This document shows positions 1 to 8,501 of a DNA stretch of 64,000 bases, in pieces (position 1 is the first letter of the stretch; each line of letters starts with the position of its first letter). The stretch is from Paracholeplasma brassicae (GTDB lineage Bacteria > Bacillota_I > Bacilli_A > Acholeplasmatales > UBA5453). The notes beneath the pieces are model-generated. The model was not told where the DNA came from, did not search any database, and saw only the letters and a list, made by a program, of their open reading frames with translations. A program made the position numbers and the translations under genes. The DNA is taken from assembly GCF_000967915.1 (NCBI RefSeq), contig NC_022549.1:1352366-1416365 (forward strand), read 5' to 3'.

Positions 1-1
1 A

Positions 2-214
2 GTTGTCTATTTCTATCAAACTTACCGATTAATGATTGAAAAAAGAAAATTTGAAGTCCTCTTTATTATAATTGGTGTAACTGTGACACAAATTCATGGC
101 TTAATTGATAATACACAGTTCATGCTTGTTTACACATTCATCACGATCATATTAATGGTCTCAATCGAAAATAACACCCAAATAGAAACAAAAACCGTGC
201 CTATCCTGAATTAA
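2..214 (+). CDS. C-terminal end of a membrane protein, possibly O-antigen ligase/polymerase-like (partial)
   Basis: The frame is open from the first bases of the window, so this is the tail of a gene that begins upstream; the internal ATG at 32 is not a convincing start. The visible part has two hydrophobic segments (about codons 20-36 and 40-55) separated by a short loop with the motif HGLIDN, then a polar tail. A short His/Asp-containing loop between the last two membrane helices is seen in O-antigen ligase and Wzy-type polymerases, which would suit a genome that also carries CpsBCD, but the fragment is too short to prove this. It ends inside a terminator shared with the convergent methyltransferase gene. 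Confidence 0.5.
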   Translation, partial: VVYFYQTYRLMIEKRKFEVLFIIIGVTVTQIHGLIDNTQFMLVYTFITIILMVSIENNTQIETKTVPILN

Positions 215-234
215 TCAGAAGGCACGGTTTTTCT
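192..234. terminator. Bidirectional rho-independent terminator
   Basis: A 10-bp perfect stem (AAACCGTGCC / GGCACGGTTT, 192-201 and 221-230) is flanked by A and T runs on the two sides. It lies between convergent genes and can serve both. Confidence 0.85.
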
Positions 235-1506
235 TTATTTTAATTTTAAAACTACGACTGTTTCATTTTCTACGGTACGATAAAACATTTTTACTGGTTG
301 GACACTTTCAACCTCATAGACTTCTTTTAGATACATCAAATCTCTTGAAAGTGATTTAAGATCACAAGAAGCGTAGATGATTTTATTGACAGGGTTTTTA
401 ATTAGTGCATCAATAATCGTTTGGTTAAGCCCCGCCTTTGGTGGATCAAAGACGATAACATCCGCTTTTAACCCATCTGTTTTCAATGCATCTTCAACGG
501 TTTGTTCAAGTATTTCTAAGTTCTTGATGTGATTTACCTCAATCGATTCTTTTGCGCTAATTACGGCGTCGTGATTAGATTCAATCGAAATCACTTTACT
601 AGCGACATCACTAACGTATTGTCCGATTGAAGATACACCTGCGTAAGCATCAATAACAACGTCATTATTATCAACATTGGATTTGATGTAATCATACATT
701 AAAATGGACGCTTCAAAATTGATTTGAAAAAATGCTTGTGGGTATAATTTAAACTTTAAGTGTTCAAATTTAACGTCTAGTGTTCGTTTTCCTTTTAAGA
801 AAATATTTCTATTTCCTAAGTTTTTGGCTGAGTCTTCTTTAATATTTTGATAAATCGATGCTGATTCATAGTTTTCTAAGAAAAACTCTTTTTCTTTCCA
901 TTGTTTCTTAGAGGTAACAAAAATGGTAAGCACTTCAATCCCATTGGTCCTAAGAACGATGTGTTCTAAACTACGATCGGTTAATGTGACGGTAGAAAAC
1001 AGTTTGTTTAATTGCTTGATTTTCTCATTTATCACTGGTAAAGCCAAAATGTCTTCATCAATTTGATTTAATTTGTGCGATTTATTTTCAAACACACCTA
1101 AGTTTAGGCGATCATTAAAAAATCGAACATGAAGTGTCACTTTATTTCGGTAGTTTGTTTCTTTACTTCCGGCTAACGTCTGATTCACTTTCACGTCAAG
1201 GTCGCTGATTTTTTTTATCGTTTCTTTAGTAATGCGTTCTTGCCATTTTAATTCCTCTTTTGGATTTAGATGATAGAGTGTTGCATTCGGGTATGTCAAC
1301 GTCGAAAATCGATCAATTGAAGGTTCAATTATCGAAACAATCTCACCTTCACAATAGTTTTTTTTGACCTTTTTGATGCGGACAATCGCCTTCTCATCTT
1401 TAAGTAACTTGGGTACAAATACAAGTAAATCATTTAATTTACAAATGCCTTGTCCTTGATAGTCAAGTTCAAAAGCGGTTAATTCATAAGTGTTATTTTC
1501 AATCAT
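235..1506 (-). CDS. rlmCD: 23S rRNA (uracil-5-)-methyltransferase, RlmCD/RumA family
   Basis: SAM-dependent m5U methyltransferase of the RumA/TrmA family, expected to modify 23S rRNA. Residues 1-60 form a TRAM RNA-binding domain. The C-terminal half is a Rossmann methyltransferase with VIDAYAGVSSIG (SAM loop), FDPPKAG, the catalytic cysteine in YASCD (Cys381) and the terminal ENETVVVL that supplies the general base. At 423 residues it is slightly short for the family. Oddly, the [4Fe-4S] cluster motif (CGGCxxxH in typical members) is replaced at residues 72-79 by YPNATLYH, so the cluster cysteines are gone. The start ATG overlaps the stop of the serine dehydratase gene by 4 nt, implying translational coupling. 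The family call is firm; the exact target uridine(s) are inferred. Confidence 0.88.
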   Translation of the reverse strand: MIENNTYELTAFELDYQGQGICKLNDLLVFVPKLLKDEKAIVRIKKVKKNYCEGEIVSIIEPSIDRFSTLTYPNATLYHLNPKEELKWQERITKETIKKISDLDVKVNQTLAGSKETNYRNKVTLHVRFFNDRLNLGVFENKSHKLNQIDEDILALPVINEKIKQLNKLFSTVTLTDRSLEHIVLRTNGIEVLTIFVTSKKQWKEKEFFLENYESASIYQNIKEDSAKNLGNRNIFLKGKRTLDVKFEHLKFKLYPQAFFQINFEASILMYDYIKSNVDNNDVVIDAYAGVSSIGQYVSDVASKVISIESNHDAVISAKESIEVNHIKNLEILEQTVEDALKTDGLKADVIVFDPPKAGLNQTIIDALIKNPVNKIIYASCDLKSLSRDLMYLKEVYEVESVQPVKMFYRTVENETVVVLKLK

Positions 1507-2702
1507 TTATTTTTTCCTTTATAGAAGTAAGCCATGCCTGCCTCTGCTGTTTCTTTGTATTTTGGGTGCATATCTAAACCAGTTTGATACATGGTTTCTA
1601 CTATCATATCGAATGATATTTTCCTCGTATCGCTTAAGAAATAAGATAACCCTGAGGCATTAATTGCACGAATCGCAGCCACTGCGTTTCGTTCAATACA
1701 TGGAATTTGCACATAACCATCAATTGGATCACAGGTTAGCCCTAGATGGTGTTCCATTGCAACCTCGGCTGCGTATTCAATTTGGTCAATGGTTTGTCCT
1801 TCAACGTAAGCGTGTGCGCCAGCCGCCATGCTACATGCTGAACCTACCTCAGCTTGACAACCACCGACTGCCCCACTAATGGTGGCGTTGTGTTTAATCA
1901 GATTACCGATTAACCCCGCGACCGCTAGTGATTCAATTAGTTTTGATTCATTAACTTGCTCTACTTCTTTTAAAAAGTATAATACGGCTGGTAAAACACC
2001 TGAGGCCCCACACGTTGGTGCGGTTGTAATAATACCACCAGCGGCATTTTCTTCACTCGCAGCAAACGCGTAAGCAGAAACCAAACGATTTTGTTTAACC
2101 GAGTGACTTTCGGCTTCATTTCGTTTCTTGATTAACGTTGATGCTTTTCTCTTTACCTCTAAATCACCAGGTAAAACACCTTCAGTCACTAACCCTTTTT
2201 CGACTGTTTGTTTCATGGTTTGCCAGACAAAAGACAAAAACTCATCAATTTCAGGTCCTTCAACTTCCCTAACGTACTCATACAAACTGATTTCTTTTTC
2301 TTTTGCATAAGCGGCAATATCTAAAAATGTGTGATGCGGATAAATTGATTTATTTCTAGAAATCTCATTGCCATAAATAATATCACCACCACCCACACTT
2401 TTAACTTCGATTTCATCTAGTAAGTCGTCGTCTTTAAAGACTTTAAATACCATTGTGTTTGGGTGTTTAGACACATCAATGTGAAACAAAAAAGTAACCG
2501 GCACTGGATAAAGTGTTTGTTTTATGATGTAATCCGTAAGATGACCTTTACCTGTTAAGGCAAGTGAATTAAGTAGTGTTACCTCAACGTGAGTCATCTG
2601 TTTGTATTTATCTAAAATATCTTGTGCAGCAAACGCAGGGCCCATGGTATGACTTGATGAAGGTCCATGTCCCACCTTAAATAAGTGCTTGATTGATTGC
2701 AT
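1503..2702 (-). CDS. sdaA: L-serine ammonia-lyase (dehydratase), single-chain iron-sulfur type
   Basis: Converts L-serine to pyruvate and ammonia using a [4Fe-4S] cluster. The N-terminal third is the beta (SdaAB-like) domain with KVGHGPSSSHTMGPAFAA; the rest is the alpha domain with TAPTCGASGVLPAV and the cysteine-containing CDPIDGYVQIPCIERN. The two domains are fused as in the Escherichia coli enzyme, whereas many Bacillota use two separate subunits. At 399 residues it is shorter than E. coli SdaA (about 450). An AAGGA ribosome site precedes ATG 2702. It sits 3 nt after the M32 carboxypeptidase gene and overlaps rlmCD by 4 nt, so the three genes form one operon; peptide breakdown feeding serine deamination is a reasonable reading. 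Confidence 0.93.
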   Translation of the reverse strand: MQSIKHLFKVGHGPSSSHTMGPAFAAQDILDKYKQMTHVEVTLLNSLALTGKGHLTDYIIKQTLYPVPVTFLFHIDVSKHPNTMVFKVFKDDDLLDEIEVKSVGGGDIIYGNEISRNKSIYPHHTFLDIAAYAKEKEISLYEYVREVEGPEIDEFLSFVWQTMKQTVEKGLVTEGVLPGDLEVKRKASTLIKKRNEAESHSVKQNRLVSAYAFAASEENAAGGIITTAPTCGASGVLPAVLYFLKEVEQVNESKLIESLAVAGLIGNLIKHNATISGAVGGCQAEVGSACSMAAGAHAYVEGQTIDQIEYAAEVAMEHHLGLTCDPIDGYVQIPCIERNAVAAIRAINASGLSYFLSDTRKISFDMIVETMYQTGLDMHPKYKETAEAGMAYFYKGKNK

Positions 2703-2705
2703 AAG

Positions 2706-4202
2706 TTAGTCCTTTAGTATGACTTTGTATTTTTCAATTAAATAATTGACGTAATAATGTGGATCAAACGGCTCTTTAGTTGCGATCAGCATGATCTCTT
2801 TTGGTGTTTTAAGACCACCAAATTGGTGAATCTTTTCTTTCGACCATTCGTTAATTAAATGGATTTGATTGCTAGAAATCGCTTTTGCTATGTCGATGTC
2901 TTGATTCATCGCATGATAGATTTGTGCTGCGTAAGCCGTGCCTAGTGCGTAGGTAGGAAAATAACCAAATGACCCGCCTGCCCAGTGAATGTCCTGAAGG
3001 ACACCTTCTGTGTCTGTTTTAGGCGTTACACCAAGGTATTTTCGATAAAGTTTATTCCAAGTTTTTGGAAGGTCTTTAACCTTTAATTTTCCATTAAACA
3101 ATTGTTTTTCAATTTCGTACCGAATCATCACGTGTAAAGAATACGTTAGTTCATCCGCTTCGATTCGAATTAATCCTCTTGAAACACCGTTAACGTAAGC
3201 ATAGAACTCATCTAATGTGACCTTTTTAAGTTCTTTTTTAAATATCTCCTGTAGTTTAGGGTAGTGCTGAGCCCAAAACTCATAGCTTCTACCGATCATG
3301 TTTTCATAAAGTCTCGATTGTGACTCATGAATGCCCATAGATGTCCCACCATTTAGAAGTGTTTCATCATAAGATTCGTTGACTTGTTGTTCATAGATTG
3401 CGTGCCCCATTTCATGAATGGTAGAAAAAATAGATGAAATCAAGTTGTCTTCATGGTAAGCGGTTGTGATTCTAGTATCGGTACTACTAACCCCACTCGT
3501 AAATGGGTGGACCGATTCTTTTAACACACCTTTTTTCAAATCATAACTAAACACATCGAGTAGGTACTTAGAAAATGCACGTTGACCTTCGATTGAAAAT
3601 TTATTTCTTGTTAATGCTCGATTAAACTTTGGTTTTTTCTTTGTTTTTTCTAATACAAATGGAACTAAGTTCTCTTTTAATGTATCAAAAAATTGATCGT
3701 ACTCTTTAATACCCATTTCATCTTCGTACATATCAAGTAAGACATCGTATCCCTTTAACGTGTCTGTTTCGTATAATTTGACGACTAAACGGTTAAATTC
3801 AACGATTTTTTCCAAGGTCGGTAAAAAGGATTCAAAATCATTGTTATGTTTTGCCTCAGCCCAAACCTTACTCGATTTCGAGAGTAAGACTTGATAATCA
3901 ATGTAGCTTTCTTTTGGAATCTTCAACAGACGATCAATCGATTTTTTAACTTTTTTAATTTCGATTTTAATCTCGTCATTTAAATCATTTATTTGATCGT
4001 ACAGATGGTTGATGGCTTCTAATCGCTCTTCTGCCATCTCTAAATCGTATTGTGCAGATGCAAGCACTTCTAATTGATTACTTGCATAATCATTAGAACG
4101 TTCTGGTGCTTCGGTTTCTTGATCCCAAGAAATCAGCCACAACGCATAGTCGTACGCTTTAATCTTTTTTCTGTATGTTTGATATATATCTAAATAATTC
4201 AT
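2706..4202 (-). CDS. Metallocarboxypeptidase, M32 family (Taq carboxypeptidase)
   Basis: Zinc carboxypeptidase that removes C-terminal residues from peptides in the cytoplasm. The zinc site HEMGH (about residues 263-267) is followed by AIYEQ, and the other M32 signatures DTRITT and HESQSRLYEN are present; length (498 residues) matches the family. No signal peptide is seen. Two ATGs are possible, at 4208 and 4202. The GAGGT ribosome site abuts the first but lies at normal spacing from the second, so 4202 is chosen. First gene of the run that continues with serine dehydratase and the rRNA methyltransferase. Confidence 0.92.
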   Translation of the reverse strand: MNYLDIYQTYRKKIKAYDYALWLISWDQETEAPERSNDYASNQLEVLASAQYDLEMAEERLEAINHLYDQINDLNDEIKIEIKKVKKSIDRLLKIPKESYIDYQVLLSKSSKVWAEAKHNNDFESFLPTLEKIVEFNRLVVKLYETDTLKGYDVLLDMYEDEMGIKEYDQFFDTLKENLVPFVLEKTKKKPKFNRALTRNKFSIEGQRAFSKYLLDVFSYDLKKGVLKESVHPFTSGVSSTDTRITTAYHEDNLISSIFSTIHEMGHAIYEQQVNESYDETLLNGGTSMGIHESQSRLYENMIGRSYEFWAQHYPKLQEIFKKELKKVTLDEFYAYVNGVSRGLIRIEADELTYSLHVMIRYEIEKQLFNGKLKVKDLPKTWNKLYRKYLGVTPKTDTEGVLQDIHWAGGSFGYFPTYALGTAYAAQIYHAMNQDIDIAKAISSNQIHLINEWSKEKIHQFGGLKTPKEIMLIATKEPFDPHYYVNYLIEKYKVILKD

Positions 4203-4256
4203 ATTCATACCTCTTTTCTTTCATATTGAGTAAATTATAGCATAAAAGGTGATAAA

Positions 4257-4286
4257 AGCATACAGAAACAAACGGTCTGTATGCTC
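4257..4286 (-). terminator. Probable terminator of the mgtE operon
   Basis: Stem AGCATACAGA / TCTGTATGCT (4258-4267, 4276-4285) followed on the minus strand by a short T run (TTTTATC). It lies just downstream of the short MgtE gene. Confidence 0.6.
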
Positions 4287-4291
4287 AAATA

Positions 4292-5263
4292 CTAAATCAA
4301 AAACACGGTCGCAAGTGTAAAATACACAATCAGTGAAAAGACGTCATTTAGCGTCGTCATAAATGGCCCCGATGCGACCGAAGGGTCAATCTTAAGTTTT
4401 TTAAGTATTATAGGGACAAATGCACCTGTAGCCGCGCCAATTAACAAGGCTATAAATAGCGTTAGCCCGATCACCAAACTAATCTCGATGTTTCTAGGTT
4501 CATTTTTCGCAAAGACAACCAAAAAGAAGTATGCGATTGCAAAACCAATCATCGAAGAGAATAATGAGTTAATTAATCCAATTACGAGCTCGTTTTTTAT
4601 GTGCTTATTTATATTTGCATCTGGCTCGTGATTTAACAGTAAAATTGTTTTTGCCAACGATTGGGTAGAAATATTACCGGCGGCGTCTAGAATCATTGGT
4701 TGAAACAAGATGAGTAAGACAATTTGCTCAATCGTTGCCTCAAAAAACGAAAGCACCGAAGCCGTAATTAAAGATAAGCCCAAAAGTATCACTAACCATG
4801 GTAATCGCTTTTTTGAACGCATCAGTGCGGATGCATTAACATCGTATTCATTAAGTGAAGCCATTTTTCGATAATCTTCTAGTGATTCTTCCTTCAGTAA
4901 ATCAAGCGCATCCTCGGCGGTTATGATCCCTTTTAACGTGTTGGATTTTGATACAATCGGTAGGGCGTTCGTGTCGTACTTTTGAACCATATCGATCGCC
5001 TCTACCACACTTGATTCTTCAAATAATTGAGGGTATTTTGATTTCATCAAGGACTCGATTCTTGCAGGACTTCTTGCGATAATCAGTGCCTTAAGTGATA
5101 CAACACCAATTAACTTGTTCTTATTATCAACAACGTATAAATCATCAATCATAGTCTCATTTGTGACATTATTTATGACAATCCTCATCGCATCTTTCAC
5201 ATCAATGTCCTTTGATAGTGTTAAATAGTTCGTTCTTTTGAGTTCTTTAAGTGATTTGATCAT
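4292..5263 (-). CDS. MgtE-family magnesium transporter, short form without N domain
   Basis: Integral membrane Mg2+ channel/transporter. Residues about 10-130 are a pair of CBS domains and about 150-323 carry the five-helix MgtE pore domain; the last helix has DPSVASGPFMTT with the conserved Asp in LNDVFSL. It lacks the helical superhelical N domain that full-length MgtE proteins have, so it is only 323 residues. Its start overlaps the stop of the upstream full-length paralog by 4 nt (ATGA), so the two are made together. Because MgtE works as a dimer, a heterodimer of one long and one short chain is an attractive inference; an independent homodimer with altered Mg2+ gating is the alternative. 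Confidence 0.88.
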   Translation of the reverse strand: MIKSLKELKRTNYLTLSKDIDVKDAMRIVINNVTNETMIDDLYVVDNKNKLIGVVSLKALIIARSPARIESLMKSKYPQLFEESSVVEAIDMVQKYDTNALPIVSKSNTLKGIITAEDALDLLKEESLEDYRKMASLNEYDVNASALMRSKKRLPWLVILLGLSLITASVLSFFEATIEQIVLLILFQPMILDAAGNISTQSLAKTILLLNHEPDANINKHIKNELVIGLINSLFSSMIGFAIAYFFLVVFAKNEPRNIEISLVIGLTLFIALLIGAATGAFVPIILKKLKIDPSVASGPFMTTLNDVFSLIVYFTLATVFLI

Positions 5264-6594
5264 CCTAACAGCCCCCCAATCACAAACGAAGCGATGCCGT
5301 AATAGATGCCGATGGTCGCAATATCAATGACGGTTGTGATCAGTGGTCCTGACGCACTTGCTGGGTCAAGTCCTATTTTATTCACAAGGACTGGAATAAT
5401 GCTTGATGCAAACGTACCAAAGGCTAAGGATAAGAACACCGATAAAGAAACAATCAGTCCAAAAATAATCGGATCTTCACTTAATGACGGATTAAATGCG
5501 ATAAATAGATTCGTTACGACAAACGCAATAACCGATAAAACCAATCCAGTCGTTAACCCGCTTAAAAATTCTTCAATGATGTTGTTTTTGATGACGTGTT
5601 TTTCTTCTTTGTCCGATAGCATGATTAAACTCACAGTTAAGGTTTGTGTGCCTGCATTACCAACCATTGATAAAATCAGTGGTTGTAAAATGATGATAAT
5701 GGTATACGCACTGATGGTTGCTTCAAAACTCAAGCTGAGTCTTGCAATCGGAAGCGATAATACCATTAATAAGGCGAGCCAAGGTAAGCGAGTAATCGCA
5801 CTCATCAAAGGTTTTGTTTGTGAATCCTCACTAAGCATGGTTAACTTTTGAAAGTCTTCGATGATTTCTTCTTCATAAGCATCAATCGCGTCATCAAACG
5901 TAATCATGCCGAGTAAGACGTTTTGGTCATTTAATACCGGCATTTCATAGATACCTTCTTCTTGAATTAAATCAGTGACTTCTTCAAGGTCATCGGTATC
6001 ATAGACAAAAAGTGATGTTTCATAAAGTGCTTCAACCTTCATTGGGCTTTTTGCTTTTATCAGTTTTTTTAAAGGTAATACCCCTAAAAATGTGTCGTGT
6101 TTATCCACAACAAAAAGTTGATTAATACTTTCAACCTCAGGGGCAAGTAAAACCAATTTTTTCATCGCATCCTTTACATCCATCTCAGCCGTCACACTGA
6201 TTAAATCAGGGGTCATGATAGACCCTGCTTGATCATCTAGATAATCAATTAGCTGTTCAATGTCTTCTTTGGTTTCATCATCAAGAAGTTCTAAGAGTTC
6301 TTCTTGCTGATTCTCTTCTAGTTCATTTAATATGTCTGTGATGTCATCTGGTTCCATATGATAGAAGATGTCTTTTGTTTCTTGAAGGTTTAACTCTTCG
6401 ATCACATTCGCAGCATCAAGCGGTTCTAGATAGGCAAGCAAATCCGCTTTTTGTTCATCGGTTAACAGTTGAAACAATGCTTCCTTTTCTACCGTTTCTA
6501 ATGATTCATACAATTCAACTAAATCGGAGGCATGTAGACCAACTAAGTAATCCTTTTGCTCTTCAATCGAACGATTAAAAAATGCTTCTTTCAT
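5260..6594 (-). CDS. mgtE: Magnesium transporter MgtE, full length
   Basis: Mg2+ transporter with all three family parts: N domain (about residues 1-115, acidic helical repeats rich in EELNLQETK-type segments), a CBS pair (about 120-250) and five membrane helices ending in DPASASGPLITT with a conserved Asp in TVIDIAT. The reading frame is open to 6639, but the ATG at 6594 has a strong site (GAGGGAGGG, 6 nt upstream) and starts at the family N-terminus MKEAFFNRS, so the longer form is rejected. Cotranscribed and overlapping with the short paralog. The leader of about 105 nt is too short for an M-box riboswitch and I see no M-box features in it. Confidence 0.92.
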   Translation of the reverse strand: MKEAFFNRSIEEQKDYLVGLHASDLVELYESLETVEKEALFQLLTDEQKADLLAYLEPLDAANVIEELNLQETKDIFYHMEPDDITDILNELEENQQEELLELLDDETKEDIEQLIDYLDDQAGSIMTPDLISVTAEMDVKDAMKKLVLLAPEVESINQLFVVDKHDTFLGVLPLKKLIKAKSPMKVEALYETSLFVYDTDDLEEVTDLIQEEGIYEMPVLNDQNVLLGMITFDDAIDAYEEEIIEDFQKLTMLSEDSQTKPLMSAITRLPWLALLMVLSLPIARLSLSFEATISAYTIIIILQPLILSMVGNAGTQTLTVSLIMLSDKEEKHVIKNNIIEEFLSGLTTGLVLSVIAFVVTNLFIAFNPSLSEDPIIFGLIVSLSVFLSLAFGTFASSIIPVLVNKIGLDPASASGPLITTVIDIATIGIYYGIASFVIGGLLG

Positions 6595-6699
6595 GTTTTT
6601 CCCTCCCTCATATAAAAACAATCTGGCTAGTTTTATCATAGCACAGATTGTGATTATTTTGATTTAATTTAAACGTCTTATTATCGTTATTTAAATCCT

Positions 6700-8499
6700 T
6701 TACTCGTATTGTAGTTGATATAAACTATAATAGAGACCTTTTCGTTTTAATAACGCTTGATGGTTACCCATTTCTTTGATTTCACCTTTTTGCATCACAA
6801 TGATTGTGTCTGCGTGCTGAATGGTGGATAATCGGTGAGCAACAACGAGCATTGTATTGACTGCCATCATTTTTTCTAATGAGGTTTGAATGAGTGATTC
6901 CGTCTCTGAGTCAATGTTCGCCGTGGCCTCATCTAAAATCATTAACGACGGTTTATAAACAATTGCTCTTGCAAAACTTAAGAGCTGGCGTTGTCCTGTT
7001 GAGAAGTTATTCCCACGTTCTCTTACAATGTGATCATAACTATCATCAAGTTTATCAATAAAGGAGTCTGCACCCACATATTTTGCTGCTTCAATCACTT
7101 CTTCTTGAGAAATTGAATCGTCATTTAATGTGATATTTGATTTAATAGAGCCTGTGAATAAGAAGACATCTTGTGGCATTTGACCAATGAATTTTCTTAG
7201 ACTTGAACGTTTAATCTGTTTGATGTCAATCCCATCAATCAAAATTTGACCTTGATTGATTTCATAGTTTCTAACAATTAAACTCATGATGGTTGTTTTA
7301 CCACTCCCTGTTGCACCAACAAATGCCACAGTATCATTAGGATTCACCTTGAAACTCACGTCTTTTAATACCCATTCATCTTCAACGTATTTAAACCAAA
7401 CGTTCTTAAACTCGATTTGCCCCGAGAACGATTCTAATTCAATCGCATCTTCACTATCACTAATCTCAGGGGTTGTGTCTAGAACATCAAAAATCTTTTC
7501 CGCCGATGCCATAGCACTTTGTAAGACGTTAAACTGCTCTGCGAGTTGTTGAACCGGTTCAAAGACGTCCTTAGCGTATTGATATAACATAGCAAGCAAA
7601 CTAATTTGTGCGACCACAAAGATTAAACTTTGACCAGCTGCGATTGATTTGATGATTTCTTGAGTCATCAAATAAAGAACCAAGATGGATGCCAATGAGG
7701 CAAACAAAAACATGATTGGACGGTAGATCGCAAATACAAGCAATTCTTTGTAATAACTCTTCTTAAGGTTTCTGTTTTTCTCTTTAAATTCATTCATCTT
7801 CTTCTCTTCTTGATTAAAGATTTGCGTCAGCTTAATACCTGAAATGTTCTCATTTAAAAACGCATTGATTTCAGAGACATTATTGCGAACGGTACGATAT
7901 GAAAGACGAGAAACTTTTCTAAAAATCATTGTAGCGATAACAACAAAAGGAAATAATAACGCCATCATAAGGGCAACCCTAAAGCCAATCGCAAGCATAA
8001 TAACGTAAAGCGTAATCATTAGTAGGGTGTTTCTAATTAAAGAAACGATCACCGAGGTATACATTTCTGATAACGTATTGGTGTCATTGGTTACACGAGT
8101 GACAAGTTTACCAACTGGAATGCTATTGATTTGGTTATTTGATAAACTTTGAATGTGCAAGAATACCTCTTGTCTTATGTTATAAACAATCTTCTGGCCA
8201 CTGGTTTGTAAGAGCCAGTTTTGAAGGTAAATGACCACAGAGACCATCATGATAATCGCTAAAAACGCAACACCGATTAACACAAGGTACTTGATTTTGT
8301 CATCGTATGCAATGGGTGAACCAATCAAACGAATGATCAAACCTAATAGCACGGGTGCTAAGGATGAAATACCGACTTCAACTAAAATCAACACTAATGA
8401 AATGATAAAATTTTTCTTATAAGGTGAGGCGTATTTTAATAAACGCCCAACAATTTGTTTATCGGTCTTAAATATGGTGGTTTCATTAAAATCTTTCAT
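6700..8499 (-). CDS. ABC exporter half-transporter with consensus Walker B (heterodimer partner)
   Basis: Type IV ABC exporter subunit (LmrCD/BmrCD/TM287-288 style): six membrane helices in about residues 1-320, then an ATPase domain with Walker A GATGSGKTT, Walker B LMILDEATANID and an H-loop in VVAHRLS. The signature is degenerate, FSTGQRQ instead of LSGGQ. The partner encoded 2 nt upstream has a perfect LSGGQ but a degenerate Walker B, the pattern expected for asymmetric heterodimers with one hydrolytic site. Substrate unknown; drugs or lipids are typical for the family. Preceded by a good ribosome site (GAGGGGG). Confidence 0.9.
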   Translation of the reverse strand: MKDFNETTIFKTDKQIVGRLLKYASPYKKNFIISLVLILVEVGISSLAPVLLGLIIRLIGSPIAYDDKIKYLVLIGVAFLAIIMMVSVVIYLQNWLLQTSGQKIVYNIRQEVFLHIQSLSNNQINSIPVGKLVTRVTNDTNTLSEMYTSVIVSLIRNTLLMITLYVIMLAIGFRVALMMALLFPFVVIATMIFRKVSRLSYRTVRNNVSEINAFLNENISGIKLTQIFNQEEKKMNEFKEKNRNLKKSYYKELLVFAIYRPIMFLFASLASILVLYLMTQEIIKSIAAGQSLIFVVAQISLLAMLYQYAKDVFEPVQQLAEQFNVLQSAMASAEKIFDVLDTTPEISDSEDAIELESFSGQIEFKNVWFKYVEDEWVLKDVSFKVNPNDTVAFVGATGSGKTTIMSLIVRNYEINQGQILIDGIDIKQIKRSSLRKFIGQMPQDVFLFTGSIKSNITLNDDSISQEEVIEAAKYVGADSFIDKLDDSYDHIVRERGNNFSTGQRQLLSFARAIVYKPSLMILDEATANIDSETESLIQTSLEKMMAVNTMLVVAHRLSTIQHADTIIVMQKGEIKEMGNHQALLKRKGLYYSLYQLQYE

Positions 8500-8501
8500 G
8501 T

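Noticed and set aside
5306-5851. 181-residue plus-strand frame antisense to mgtE
   Set aside because: It mirrors the membrane-helix codons of a well supported minus-strand gene and has no motif or ribosome site; the same applies to the other antisense frames in the window.
6595-6699. M-box magnesium riboswitch upstream of mgtE
   Set aside because: The leader is about 105 nt, too short for the aptamer, and shows none of its paired elements.
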